DNA of 38,821 nucleotides, taken from an uncultured Ignavibacteriales bacterium. Its GTDB lineage: Bacteria > Bacteroidota > Ignavibacteria > Ignavibacteriales > Ignavibacteriaceae. Below are positions 9,446 through 17,740 of the stretch, piece by piece; the stretch's first letter is position 1; each line of letters begins with the position of its first letter. Below the pieces are notes generated by a model. The model did not search any database, was not told the DNA's origin, and saw nothing but the letters and a program-made list of their open reading frames with translations. Location of the stretch: the NCBI GenBank assembly GCA_937858935.1, contig CALLZX010000408.1:1-38821 (forward strand), in the 5' to 3' direction. The position numbers and the translations under genes are program-made.

Positions 9446-9487
9446 TTCTCAGTGTTACTCCGTGTTTTCTCAGTATAACTCCGCGTA
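9446..9487. repeat. Tandem direct repeat, two 21-bp units
   Basis: Two adjacent 21-bp units, 9446-9466 and 9467-9487, share TTCTCAGTxxxACTCCGxGT with few differences. A degenerate related stretch (CACAAAGTTTTTTACAGAG) follows near 9510-9535. The array sits just upstream of msrA and belongs to the ACTCCGTGT/CTCAGTG style of intergenic repeat seen in related genomes. No function can be assigned. Confidence 0.6.
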
Positions 9488-9547
9488 TGAATATTAAATC
9501 CATATCAAAGAATCACAAAGTTTTTTACAGAGTAATACAATAGAAAA

Positions 9548-10192
9548 TTATTTTTTCAAAAGTTTAAATGCATGCATCCATCTATTTTCTAAAAATCCAG
9601 GAATGCACCATAAAATACAAAGGGGCTCAATTGCACGTGCTGCTTCAGCTTTACCCATATCTTCAATTTCCCAACCGAAAGTATTTAAGATACCCTTCAC
9701 TTGTGATTTTGCATTATCGCTATTCCCCGCAATAAACATTGTTGGTTTAATTCCACCAAAATCTGGATTGACCATTAAAGCTGAGCCAACACAACTAAAT
9801 GATTTTACGAAGTTAGATTTTGGGAATTTACTTTGCAGTTGTTCCATTAAAGAATAATTCTGATCTGTAAAAAATTTAAGCACACCATTAACGGGTGGAG
9901 TTTCCTCAATTGGATTTGTTGCATCAATAATTGTTTTATCTAAAAGATTACTACTGCCCGCTTTTTCTAATATACTTAATGCTGCTGTACCTTTAACAGC
10001 AAGCACTATTATATCGCCGAAATTTGCTGCCTGTTCAAAGGAGCCAACTGAAGCGCTAGGACCAGAGTTTTTTAACCAATCATTTAACTTACTTGGATTC
10101 CCTGTTCCTATCTTAACTTGATGTCCATGCTTTATAAATCCGGAACCAAGTATTTGCCCTACAACTCCAGAACCTAATATTCCAATTTTCAC
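9548..10192 (-). CDS. NADP oxidoreductase, F420-dependent-type family
   Basis: The N-terminus is a Rossmann dinucleotide-binding fold (GILGSGVVGQILGSGF, GxGxxG type), followed by VKIGTGNPSK, which suits NADP phosphate recognition. Later segments (IVLAVKGTAAL, DATNPI, SFSCVGSALM, MFIAGNSD) match the small reductases annotated as coenzyme F420-dependent NADP oxidoreductase-like. Most bacterial members act on unknown substrates, and nothing here shows that the organism uses F420. Length 214 fits. The start is GTG at 10192, five bases after a strong GGAGG. It is followed on the same strand by msrA, 122 bp away. Confidence 0.82.
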   Translation of the reverse strand: MKIGILGSGVVGQILGSGFIKHGHQVKIGTGNPSKLNDWLKNSGPSASVGSFEQAANFGDIIVLAVKGTAALSILEKAGSSNLLDKTIIDATNPIEETPPVNGVLKFFTDQNYSLMEQLQSKFPKSNFVKSFSCVGSALMVNPDFGGIKPTMFIAGNSDNAKSQVKGILNTFGWEIEDMGKAEAARAIEPLCILWCIPGFLENRWMHAFKLLKK

Positions 10193-10427
10193 CTTGCCTC
10201 CTTACTTTTTAAATATTATTAATAATTAAAACTACTCAACCATTTTTATTGTGCATAAACATATAACAATAAACTTATAATATAAATTCACTTTCTTTTT
10301 CTTATTTGATTTTATGATAATTATCACACCAGATTAAATAAACTCCATATTGTTTAAGCAAAAACAAATTTATAGATTCAGAATAGTATCTTAATAAAAA
10401 CATTTTATTTCCACATTAAAGGTATTT
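10193..10427. promoter_or_regulatory. Divergent intergenic region with palindrome TGATAATTATCA
   Basis: This 235-bp AT-rich gap separates the oxidoreductase gene from the divergent ParA gene and must hold both promoters. A perfect 12-bp palindrome TGATAATTATCA lies at 10315-10326, about 100 bp before the ParA start. It resembles part of a Fur box but is too short and too AT-rich to call as one. Confidence 0.3.
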
Positions 10428-11207
10428 GTGGGCAAGAAAATTGCAATTGCTGTTCCTAAAGGCGGAGTTGGCAAAACAACAACCGCTGTAAACCTTGCTG
10501 CTGCTTTAGCAATTGCAGAAAAGAAAACCCTTCTAATAGATTTTGATCCTTCCGGAGCCTGCTCTGTATCTCTCGGTTTTGAAAATGAAGTTTTGCGTGG
10601 TGATATTTTTCAGGTAATCAGTTTTATTAAGCACATTGATTCTGTTATTCATAAAACAGAGTTACCAACTTTAGATTTTATTCCATGCAGCATCAACTCC
10701 GGAGAAATTGAAGAACGAATTAATAGGCTTACAAGAAATATTTATTTGTTTGAAAACATTCTTAATCAATATGCCCTTGAGCAATATGATTATATAATAA
10801 TCGATTGTCCTCCATATTTAAAAGGATTAACCACTGTTGCATTAACTGCTGCAGACTCAGTTCTGGTTCCAATCCGCGCAGGACAATTTTCAATCTCAGC
10901 ACTTAAGAAAATGTATAATCATATTTTGTGGGTTAGAGAAAATCTTAATAAAAGATTATCTGTTGAAGGAATTTTACTGACTATGTTTGAGCCCAATACA
11001 AAAGCCTGGGGATTAACTAAAAAAGTACTGTTTGAAAATTTTGGAGATGATATCCTTCATACTGTAATTCCCAAAAGCACCACCATAACTGAAGCTGAGT
11101 TTTATGGTAAACCTACAATGTTGTTTGATGTTAAGTCGAGTGGTTCAGTTGCTTATCTGCAACTTGCAAGTGAGCTGATGAATAAAGGATTACTCTTAGA
11201 ACATTAA
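10428..11207 (+). CDS. ParA/Soj-family ATPase, orphan
   Basis: A deviant Walker A ATPase of the ParA/MinD type. KGGVGKTTTAVN is at residues 11-22, with the signature Lys; the switch motif DFDPSGACS is near 39-47 and the Walker B-like IIDCPPYL near 124-131. Such proteins form ATP-dependent dimers that segregate DNA or position protein cargo. Length 259 is typical of chromosomal Soj. No ParB, parS-like sequence or other partner lies next to it, so its cargo is unknown; it could be a secondary ParA rather than the chromosomal one. The start is GTG at 10428 with AAAGG upstream. A terminator follows 23 bp after the stop. Confidence 0.88.
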   Translation: MGKKIAIAVPKGGVGKTTTAVNLAAALAIAEKKTLLIDFDPSGACSVSLGFENEVLRGDIFQVISFIKHIDSVIHKTELPTLDFIPCSINSGEIEERINRLTRNIYLFENILNQYALEQYDYIIIDCPPYLKGLTTVALTAADSVLVPIRAGQFSISALKKMYNHILWVRENLNKRLSVEGILLTMFEPNTKAWGLTKKVLFENFGDDILHTVIPKSTTITEAEFYGKPTMLFDVKSSGSVAYLQLASELMNKGLLLEH

Positions 11208-11230
11208 ATTATATTGTTATTATTCTTATG

Positions 11231-11260
11231 AAAAAGCCCCGAATTAATCGGAGCTTTTTT
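11231..11260. terminator. Bidirectional intrinsic terminator
   Basis: A hairpin with arms GCCCCGA and TCGGAGC (one mismatch) around loop ATTAA, flanked by A5 on the left and T6 on the right. It lies between the convergent ParA gene and the exported coiled-coil gene and suits both strands. Confidence 0.85.
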
Positions 11261-11291
11261 ATTAGGATTAATTTCTATTTAAACTTTAACT

Positions 11292-12536
11292 TTATACTTG
11301 AGTTGTATCTGTTGGTGTTTTTTTCTTTCTAAGTAAAATCACCAATCCAATTATAAACACAATTGCAAGACCAGCCACTGCATACAGCCAGGTAAGGCTT
11401 TGTGGTGATACAACAGATTTCCATTCAGATATCTTTTTTTCAATCACATCTTTTTGTTCAGTTGCCAACAATTTGTTATCAATCAAATAAGGCATCCACT
11501 CCGATGAAATAGTTTTAAACCAAACACTATCTGCAAACAATGTATACGCGTTTTCTGAATCCTCTTTGCTTTTTACGCCATAATTTTTTATTTCATCAGC
11601 GATGTACTGGGATAAAACATTAGTAAAATCATCACCATTATTAAAGTTTTGAAGATTGATATTATTTAAAGAAAACTCTTCATTTATAGATTCCCAGGCT
11701 TCTTTTCTTATACGATTTGACCAAACATTAAAAAGATTATCAATGTCTTTTAATTCTGCAGATTTATCTCCCTTGGTTGCATATACATCAACAAGCTTAG
11801 GACCTATTTTACGCCACATGGTAACAAAATTTTGCTGTTCATTTTTTACTGCATCTAGGTCACTCGCTTTAAGTGAAGTAACTTCTAGAAATCTGCTGTT
11901 ATCTCTTAAAGATTTTTTTACAACAGCCAGCAAATTATTTTTTTCAACCTGTGAGTATACTTGTTCTTTATCCTGCTGAGTCATTGTAGAAACATCCCCG
12001 GCTAATTTGGGAGTTAAACTATCCACAATGCTAAAAATTAACTGATCACGTTTTAAAATTGTTGTTCTTAAATCAGCAACTAATTTTTCTAATTTTTCAA
12101 TTGTTGCGGCATCCTTTTTACGCTGAGATTCTATAACCGTAATCTGATTAATTAATTCATTATTCCTTCTGTTTAAGAGATCAACTTCAGATTTTAATGT
12201 TGTAACTTCTGTTTGCAATACTGTTATTGATGTAAAATCTTCTCGCCTCAGATCAAGCGAAGAAGCAAGATTTTCAAATGCAGAATTAAAATTTTCCGGA
12301 TAAAGACTTTCATCCAAAATGCCTCTCTTTGCAGAAAAATCACGCTTAAGGTTATCGATCTCTAATGATAAGTTATCTAGATCTTCTAGGTTTGTTGCTA
12401 GTTTAATTCCATCTGAAAGTTTTTGATATCTTTCCTTAAAACTTTGCACCATCTCATAATCTGACTGCGCAAAAATAGATGTGGCCGTTAAAAGAAATAA
12501 AAAAAGTATTACATATTTTATTATTAATCGTTTCAT
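11292..12536 (-). CDS. Exported coiled-coil protein with C-terminal membrane anchor
   Basis: No family is recognised. The N-terminus is a signal peptide (about residues 1-23, ending IFAQS). Residues 100-170 form a coiled coil (LQTEVTTLKSEVDLLNRRN and following). A mostly helical domain follows, and one membrane helix lies near the C-terminus (about 385-405, ending LRKKK). The topology is therefore a large periplasmic region with a short basic cytoplasmic tail. The ATG overlaps the stop of the preceding lipoprotein gene (ATGA), so the two are translationally coupled and probably act together in the envelope. The gene converges with the ParA gene and ends at the shared terminator. Confidence 0.75.
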   Translation of the reverse strand: MKRLIIKYVILFLFLLTATSIFAQSDYEMVQSFKERYQKLSDGIKLATNLEDLDNLSLEIDNLKRDFSAKRGILDESLYPENFNSAFENLASSLDLRREDFTSITVLQTEVTTLKSEVDLLNRRNNELINQITVIESQRKKDAATIEKLEKLVADLRTTILKRDQLIFSIVDSLTPKLAGDVSTMTQQDKEQVYSQVEKNNLLAVVKKSLRDNSRFLEVTSLKASDLDAVKNEQQNFVTMWRKIGPKLVDVYATKGDKSAELKDIDNLFNVWSNRIRKEAWESINEEFSLNNINLQNFNNGDDFTNVLSQYIADEIKNYGVKSKEDSENAYTLFADSVWFKTISSEWMPYLIDNKLLATEQKDVIEKKISEWKSVVSPQSLTWLYAVAGLAIVFIIGLVILLRKKKTPTDTTQV

Positions 12537-12988
12537 TTTACACCTTCCTCAATTCCCTCAGAAGTAAGTTTAAAAGTTTTTCCATCATCTATAAGCTCAA
12601 TAAATGAACTTCGTTGATTGAAAGCAGGATTTAGTAAACCGGTTTCTTTTACAAGAATTTTATTTTGAAGACTAAAGGCATTTTTTTGAACAGAAAAAAC
12701 ATAAACATTCTTAAAGTCGTTAGCTGTCATAAAATAAAAGCCTTCATTATTTCTAATAAGATGAAGAGTTTTACCAGCATAGGATAATGAATCCTGTGTT
12801 TCATCAAAGAACAAAGCTTTTGTATTAAAATTTATCGAATGCCTGTCTTCCTTAACAAATCCGTCTTTATCTACTTTAAGTACTGACTCAATCGGCCAGC
12901 TAAACTGAGCTGGTTCTAGTAGCAAAGAAGAGCATGCTGCAAGCAGAGTGATTGATATAAATATTAAAAATAATTTTATGTGTTTCAT
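12533..12988 (-). CDS. Small lipoprotein of unknown function
   Basis: A 151-residue lipoprotein: the signal peptide ends in lipobox LLAAC (Cys19 from the chosen start). The mature part is short and probably beta-rich. No family is recognised. I set the start at ATG 12988 because GGAGAGA precedes it and the signal peptide begins there; the frame is open to 13039 but that extension would put polar residues before the signal. It overlaps the next gene by four bases (ATGA). A pairing of lipoprotein plus anchored coiled-coil protein suggests an envelope complex (inference). Confidence 0.7.
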   Translation of the reverse strand: MKHIKLFLIFISITLLAACSSLLLEPAQFSWPIESVLKVDKDGFVKEDRHSINFNTKALFFDETQDSLSYAGKTLHLIRNNEGFYFMTANDFKNVYVFSVQKNAFSLQNKILVKETGLLNPAFNQRSSFIELIDDGKTFKLTSEGIEEGVK

Positions 12989-13121
12989 TTTCTCTCCATA
13001 GTAAAATCGTGAATGTAAACTTAAGAAATCCATATGCATCTCGAAAGACCAAAATTGAAGAAATTTGTGCTAATACTAGCGGATTTTACGATTTTGGGTA
13101 TGCACTATAATTACCGGGGTG

Positions 13122-13331
13122 CTAATTGTCGAAATTTTCATATTCAGTTTTAGGACTGTCATTTTCAGGTAAAGAATCCTTTGGAATGGGTCTGCCTGAT
13201 TTTTTTAACGCATCTGTAAGTAAAAACTCTATCTCCGCATTTATGCTGCGTAAATCATCAGCCGCCCATTTTTCAAGCGCGGCATAAACATTACTATCAA
13301 TTCTTAACAGAAATTTTTTCTTTTCACTCAT
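13122..13331 (-). CDS. Ribbon-helix-helix (Arc-like) DNA-binding protein
   Basis: About 69 residues. The segment KKKFLLRIDSNVYAALEKWA followed by SINAEIEFLLTDALKKSGR has the beta-strand plus two-helix pattern of Arc/MetJ-type ribbon-helix-helix proteins (RSINAEIEFLL is the second-helix signature). Such proteins dimerise and bind short repeated operator half-sites. I prefer ATG 13331, seven bases after GAG; a TTG four codons upstream is possible. It is the third gene after SPFH and the beta-rich protein, 33 bp from its neighbour, so it may regulate that operon. The acidic tail (residues 50-69) is probably disordered. Confidence 0.82.
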   Translation of the reverse strand: MSEKKKFLLRIDSNVYAALEKWAADDLRSINAEIEFLLTDALKKSGRPIPKDSLPENDSPKTEYENFDN

Positions 13332-13364
13332 ATCAAGTCTCAATTGGCTTCATAATTATTAATT

Positions 13365-13874
13365 TCAACTTCCTGTACCATTTCTTCTATTCTCAAGTAT
13401 CAAGTACCATATAATCATAACAACCCAAGGATTCTCATCAATTAGTGAAGAAGTTTTTTGAATTGTTACAACATTTTTTTCTTTGAGTGATAATTTATTT
13501 TGAAACATTAATAGCAATTCATCTACCTCAGAAAACACCTGACAGGATTTTTTAAATGCACCAAATTTAAGATTCAGTTTTTTTCCATTCTGTATATCGA
13601 TTGATCCCCTAGTTTTAAAAAAGTTTGTTCTTAATGAAGCAAAAGTTAAATCATAACCAAATTTTCGAATCGCTATTTCTGATTTCCAAAAACTTGGTCT
13701 TATTATCTCATACTTTTCTTCAAAACCTTCTATCACCGCGGTTAAGCTAAAGAATTTTGGAAAGTACATCTTTGCCAGTAGTTCATTCGAAGATCTGAAC
13801 TCGTATTCACGTTTAAAGAAAGAAGGTTGAAGAAGTATCAGATCTTCACCGATATAACTTGAAAGCAAACGCAT
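13365..13874 (-). CDS. Beta-rich protein of unknown function, SPFH operon
   Basis: No family is recognised with certainty. The first 125 residues look like alternating beta strands. A short motif occurs twice, LQPSFFKREYEFR near 15-27 and IRPSFWKSEIAIR near 58-70, suggesting an internal duplication reminiscent of LURP-one/tubby-like sheets (weak analogy). The C-terminus has a hydrophobic stretch, NPWVVMIIWYLILENRR (about 147-163), that could sit in or on the membrane. AAGG precedes the ATG. It lies between the SPFH gene (72 bp upstream, across a strong hairpin) and the RHH gene. Confidence 0.65.
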   Translation of the reverse strand: MRLLSSYIGEDLILLQPSFFKREYEFRSSNELLAKMYFPKFFSLTAVIEGFEEKYEIIRPSFWKSEIAIRKFGYDLTFASLRTNFFKTRGSIDIQNGKKLNLKFGAFKKSCQVFSEVDELLLMFQNKLSLKEKNVVTIQKTSSLIDENPWVVMIIWYLILENRRNGTGS

Positions 13875-13901
13875 TTTTTAGCCTTAATAAATTTTATTTA
13901 G

Positions 13902-13934
13902 AGAGATGACATCTTTTCTACAGATGTCATCTCT
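13902..13934 (-). promoter_or_regulatory. Perfect 13-bp stem-loop inside the SPFH operon
   Basis: AGAGATGACATCT at 13902-13914 is the exact reverse complement of AGATGTCATCTCT at 13922-13934, leaving a 7-base loop. It lies 13 bp after the SPFH stop and 28 bp before the next start on the minus strand. There is no T-run after it, so it is more likely an mRNA-stabilising or partial-termination hairpin than a full terminator (inference). Confidence 0.7.
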
Positions 13935-13946
13935 GTGTAATTAATT

Positions 13947-14819
13947 TTATTGATACAGCGTACCTGTATTAATAACAGGTTGAGTTGATGTTTCAGAAAC
14001 AAGTGCAACCATTAAATTATTTACCATTGTTGCTTTTTTATCTTCATCAAGTTTTACAATATTTTGTTCACTTAGAGCCGTAAGAGCCATCTGAACCATG
14101 CCTACTGCACCCTCAACAATTTTTGCTCTTGCTGCAATAACAGCTTGAGCCTGCTGTCTTCTTAGCATTGCCTGGGCAATTTCCTGGGCGTAAGCTAAAT
14201 GGCTAATTCTTGATTCAATAATTTCAACCCCGGCAACTTCTAATCTTGTTTGCAAAGTATTTTTTAGATTTTCTGCAATCTCTAGTGGAGTGCCGCGTAA
14301 GGATGGTTTATCATCATCAACATCATACGGATATTCTGATGCCATTGAGCGAATTGCTGTTTCACTTTGTATTGCAACAAACTGTTCGTAATTCTGAACA
14401 TCAAAAATAGCACGGGCTGAATCTACTACTCGCCAAACGATTACAGTTGCAATTTCTATGGGATTTCCATGCAGATCATTAACTTTTAGTCGTTCACTGT
14501 TAAAGTTTCTAATTCTAAGAGTAACATGTTTTTTGGAAGTAAACGGATTTACCCACCAAAAACCAGATTCTTTAACTGTGCCCGTATATTTACCAAATAA
14601 AATTAATACTTTAGATTCGTTTGGTTGAATAACCATAAATCCGCCAAAGCTTAAGAAAGAGATAAATACGAGTGGAAAGAAAAACCACAGAATCATGGTA
14701 TCTTCAGTCCTAATACCAGTCGCTAATAGAAAAACATCTAAAGCGAAAAGCCCGATTACAATAAATAAAGCAATAAAACCATTTGTCTTATTAGCTGTTT
14801 TTTCAGTTATTTTGTCCAT
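13947..14819 (-). CDS. SPFH/band-7 domain membrane protein
   Basis: An SPFH (stomatin/prohibitin/flotillin/HflK) protein. Two N-terminal hydrophobic segments (about 13-32 and 42-64) are followed by the SPFH domain beginning [19 protein letters not shown] and continuing through [14 protein letters not shown] and [14 protein letters not shown]. The Ala-rich helix [20 protein letters not shown] is typical of the oligomerising region. These proteins form large ring-like membrane assemblies that organise membrane proteins or proteases. Length is 290. AGGAG lies close to the ATG. It is the first gene of an operon with a beta-rich protein and an RHH regulator, and a perfect inverted repeat lies 18 bp upstream. 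Confidence 0.9.
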   Translation of the reverse strand: MDKITEKTANKTNGFIALFIVIGLFALDVFLLATGIRTEDTMILWFFFPLVFISFLSFGGFMVIQPNESKVLILFGKYTGTVKESGFWWVNPFTSKKHVTLRIRNFNSERLKVNDLHGNPIEIATVIVWRVVDSARAIFDVQNYEQFVAIQSETAIRSMASEYPYDVDDDKPSLRGTPLEIAENLKNTLQTRLEVAGVEIIESRISHLAYAQEIAQAMLRRQQAQAVIAARAKIVEGAVGMVQMALTALSEQNIVKLDEDKKATMVNNLMVALVSETSTQPVINTGTLYQ

Positions 14820-14836
14820 TTTGCACTCCTAAATAA

Positions 14837-14872
14837 ATTTGCTATCGTAATGATATCAAATTGATAGCAAAT
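14837..14872. promoter_or_regulatory. Perfect 10-bp inverted repeat, candidate operator of the SPFH operon
   Basis: ATTTGCTATC (14837-14846) and GATAGCAAAT (14863-14872) are exact reverse complements separated by 16 bp, with a further GATATC between them. It begins 18 bp upstream of the SPFH start codon in the divergent promoter region shared with the SDR/DUF2867 gene. Its place and symmetry suggest a regulator site, possibly for the RHH protein encoded in the same operon (inference). Confidence 0.5.
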
Positions 14873-14984
14873 AATCAAGTGGTATTTGAAAAATGGTAAC
14901 TTAAAATTATAATATAATGTTTTCTGCAGATTTTTGAATTATTTGTGTTACGTTGATGTTGTAAGTGGTAAATAATAAGGACTT

Positions 14985-16448
14985 ATGAAAATTCTCTTGA
15001 CCGGTGTAACCGGATACATAGGCAAAAGACTTCTTCCTGTTTTGATTGAATTAGGACACGAAGTTGTTTGTTGTGTACGCGATAAAAATAGATTTCCCAA
15101 AGATGGAGTTTATAAAAATCCAAAAGTATCCTTGATTGAAATTGATTTTCTGAAGGACATTAATAGTTCAGGTTCGAGTTTAAGTACTATTAAAAATATT
15201 GATGCCGCCTACTATCTAATTCACTCAATGAGTTCTAATGTAAAAGACTTCGGTTCGCTGGAAGAAAAATCTGCAAACAATTTTATAAAACTTGTCGAAC
15301 CAACATCTGCAAAGCAAATTATTTATCTTGGTGGAATTGCAAATGAAGAAAAGCTGTCCAAACATCTTGCATCAAGAAAAAAAGTTGAAAAAATTCTTTC
15401 AACAAGCGGCATTCCGCTAACATCAATCAAGGCAGGAATAATTGTTGGATCCGGAAGCGCTTCGTTTGAAATCATTCGTGATCTTGTGGAAAAGCTTCCC
15501 TTGATGATCACACCGAAATGGTTGAATACAAAACATCAACCGATTGCCATCAGAAATATATTAGAACACTTAACCGGGGTTTTACTTAAGCGCGAAACAT
15601 TTAATAAATCTTATGATGTTGGCGGACCGGATATTTTAACTTACAAACAAATGCTTTTACAATTAGCAGAAGTGCGCGGACTTAAAAGACTTATTCTTAC
15701 CGTTCCTGTGATGACTCCACGCCTATCATCTTACTGGCTTTACTTTGTTACATCAACTTCATATATGCTAGCAATAAATCTTGTAAACAGTATGAAGATA
15801 GAAGTTGTTGCAAAAAATAACGAGCTTGAAAATATGCTTGGTATAAAACCAATATCTTACAAAGAAGCTGTACAGCTTGCATTTCAAAAGATAGAACAAA
15901 ATAATGTTGTATCAAGTTGGAAAGATTCTCTTGTATCAAGTTACGTTGATAATTCGTTGTTCGAACATATCAATGTTCCGATTAATGGTTGCTTTACAGA
16001 TAAAAGAGAAAAAGAAATTAAATCAGACGTTGATCAAGTTGTTAACAACATTTGGTCAATCGGTGGTGAGCGTGGTTGGTATTACGGTGATTGGCTTTGG
16101 CACTTGCGAGGATTTTTAGACAAACTTTTCGGTGGCGTAGGGTTACGAAGAGGAAGAACTAGTAAAACAGAAATCCACACCGGTGATACTCTCGATTTTT
16201 GGCGTGTGCTGGCTGCCGATAAAGAAAACAAGAGATTACTTCTCTATGCCGAAATGAAGCTTCCCGGAGAAGCGTGGCTTGAGTTTAAGATATTTAAAAA
16301 GAATGGGAAAAACTTTTTACAGCAAACTGCAACCTTCCGTCCAAAAGGATTATTGGGAAGATTGTATTGGTATTCAGTATTACCGTTTCACTACTTTGTC
16401 TTTAATGGAATGGCAGAAAATGTTATTAACTTTAAAATGAATTTATGA
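14985..16448 (+). CDS. NAD(P)-binding SDR-like protein with C-terminal DUF2867
   Basis: The N-terminal half (1-300) is an atypical/extended SDR fold: ILLTGVTGYIGKRLLPVL gives the TGxxGxxG dinucleotide motif, followed by YYLIHSM and IYLGGI. The C-terminal part, about 325-487, matches DUF2867 (GGERGWYYGDWLWHLRGFLD, GDTLDFWRV, GEAWLEF). This fused arrangement is a well-known bacterial family, often annotated as NAD-dependent epimerase/dehydratase, with unknown substrate. AAGGA precedes the ATG. The stop overlaps the next start by four bases (ATGA), so it is coupled to a flavodoxin-fold reductase. Confidence 0.88.
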   Translation: MKILLTGVTGYIGKRLLPVLIELGHEVVCCVRDKNRFPKDGVYKNPKVSLIEIDFLKDINSSGSSLSTIKNIDAAYYLIHSMSSNVKDFGSLEEKSANNFIKLVEPTSAKQIIYLGGIANEEKLSKHLASRKKVEKILSTSGIPLTSIKAGIIVGSGSASFEIIRDLVEKLPLMITPKWLNTKHQPIAIRNILEHLTGVLLKRETFNKSYDVGGPDILTYKQMLLQLAEVRGLKRLILTVPVMTPRLSSYWLYFVTSTSYMLAINLVNSMKIEVVAKNNELENMLGIKPISYKEAVQLAFQKIEQNNVVSSWKDSLVSSYVDNSLFEHINVPINGCFTDKREKEIKSDVDQVVNNIWSIGGERGWYYGDWLWHLRGFLDKLFGGVGLRRGRTSKTEIHTGDTLDFWRVLAADKENKRLLLYAEMKLPGEAWLEFKIFKKNGKNFLQQTATFRPKGLLGRLYWYSVLPFHYFVFNGMAENVINFKMNL

Positions 16449-17014
16449 ACAACTTAATAATAATAGCGCATCCGGATAAACAAAGTTTTTGCCATAATGG
16501 TATTTTCAAAACTATTTATAATACACTGGTTGATAATAAAGAAAATGTTGATGTGATAGACTTATATGAAGAAAAATTTAATGTATTCGGAGATGAAGAA
16601 AAAACAATTTTATATAAAGATCTAATCACCAAATCAAATCGTATATATATTATTTCACCGGTCTGGTGGTTTAGATGCACACCGTTATTGGAATCATTTT
16701 TCGATCAGGTATTAAGTCCTGGATTCGCTTATAAATTTGTTCCAATTACAAAATCATTAGGTATTCCTAAGCCGTTTTTAAAAGACAAAAAAGTAAGAAC
16801 TTATTTAACACACGGAGCTCCGGCCCTGCCTGTGCTTACGTTATATGTAAACTCAGTAAAACTAAGACTTGTTATGGGAGTTTATTCGTTTGTGTTCGGT
16901 TGGTTCAGAACCAAAACACGCCAATTCTGGTCTGTACCTTTTGTTTCTGAGGATAAAAGAAAGAAATATCTCAAGAAAGTTGTTAAAGATATTGAAAAAG
17001 ATCTTTATAGATGA
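16445..17014 (+). CDS. NAD(P)H-dependent oxidoreductase (MdaB/KefF-like, flavodoxin fold)
   Basis: A flavodoxin_2-type quinone reductase of 189 residues. The N-terminal NLIIIAHPDKQSFCHNGIF matches the flavin phosphate loop of this family, and YIISPVWWFRCTPLLESFFD with GFAYKF is the characteristic middle motif. Such enzymes reduce quinones by two electrons at the expense of NAD(P)H using FMN or FAD. It overlaps the SDR/DUF2867 gene by four bases, so the two probably work in one redox pathway; the substrate is not evident. A 131-bp gap with no hairpin separates it from the CIA30 gene. Confidence 0.88.
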   Translation: MNNLIIIAHPDKQSFCHNGIFKTIYNTLVDNKENVDVIDLYEEKFNVFGDEEKTILYKDLITKSNRIYIISPVWWFRCTPLLESFFDQVLSPGFAYKFVPITKSLGIPKPFLKDKKVRTYLTHGAPALPVLTLYVNSVKLRLVMGVYSFVFGWFRTKTRQFWSVPFVSEDKRKKYLKKVVKDIEKDLYR

Positions 17015-17145
17015 ACATATCTTTCGTTAATTCTTCCGTAATATTAATTTTCCACTAGTTATTTGAAACCTTCTTGTCCAATTCTTGTTATTTCTGTTAC
17101 ACTTTAAACTTTAAATTATTATAATACGTTCAGAAAGAGCAACAA

Positions 17146-17703
17146 ATGAATTTTCTTTCCTTTACACTTGCCGCAATAATTATAAATAACTCTGTACAAC
17201 AAAACGAAAACAACGTTTTAATCAATGCATCATTAATGAAAACTGAGAACCAATGGCGTATTGTAAACGATGGCGTTATGGGCGGATTAAGCTCATCAAA
17301 AGCAATTGTTAATAATGATAGTAAAATAGTTTTCAGTGGAAATGTTTCATTGGAAAATAACGGCGGATTTGCTTCACTCAGAAGTCCGGTAAAAGATTAC
17401 AACTTTGAAAAGTTTTCAGGCATTGAAATTAAAATCAAAGGGGATGGAAAGCGTTATAGTGTTTCTATGAAAGAAACCACTTACTTTGAGGGATATTTTT
17501 ACACCAGTTCATTTGAATCAAAGAAGGATGAATGGATTATTATTCAAATTCCTTTTGATCAGTTCAAACTATATTACTTCGGAAAAGAAACTGACTCGAA
17601 CAAAAAAATTCGGCTAAACAATATCAAAGAAATATCTCTGTTGATTGGCGATAAACAGGCTGGTGAATTCAAAGCGGAAATTGATTACATAATGCTTTAT
17701 TGA
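17146..17703 (+). CDS. CIA30 family protein
   Basis: It matches the complex I intermediate-associated protein 30 family: WRIVNDGVMGGLSSSKA near residue 43, then GFASLRSP, GIEIKIKGDGKRY and a C-terminal EIDYIMLY. The fold is a jelly-roll beta sandwich. The mitochondrial founder helps assemble complex I; bacterial members have no proven role and are often exported. The first 18 residues are hydrophobic and may form a weak signal peptide. Length of 185 is normal. AAGAG is upstream of the ATG. The channel gene starts 37 bp downstream on the same strand, so the two may be co-transcribed. Confidence 0.87.
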   Translation: MNFLSFTLAAIIINNSVQQNENNVLINASLMKTENQWRIVNDGVMGGLSSSKAIVNNDSKIVFSGNVSLENNGGFASLRSPVKDYNFEKFSGIEIKIKGDGKRYSVSMKETTYFEGYFYTSSFESKKDEWIIIQIPFDQFKLYYFGKETDSNKKIRLNNIKEISLLIGDKQAGEFKAEIDYIMLY

Positions 17704-17740
17704 TTAAATTAAAACGTCTTAAATAATAATTATTGTAGAA

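Noticed and set aside
9426..9503. N-terminal extension of MsrA
   Set aside because: The extension runs through a tandem repeat and would bury the lipoprotein signal; the ATG at 9425 has a ribosome binding site.
10315..10326. Fur box candidate TGATAATTATCA
   Set aside because: Only one 12-bp AT-only-plus-ends palindrome, less than a full 19-bp box, and the flanking genes have no iron link.
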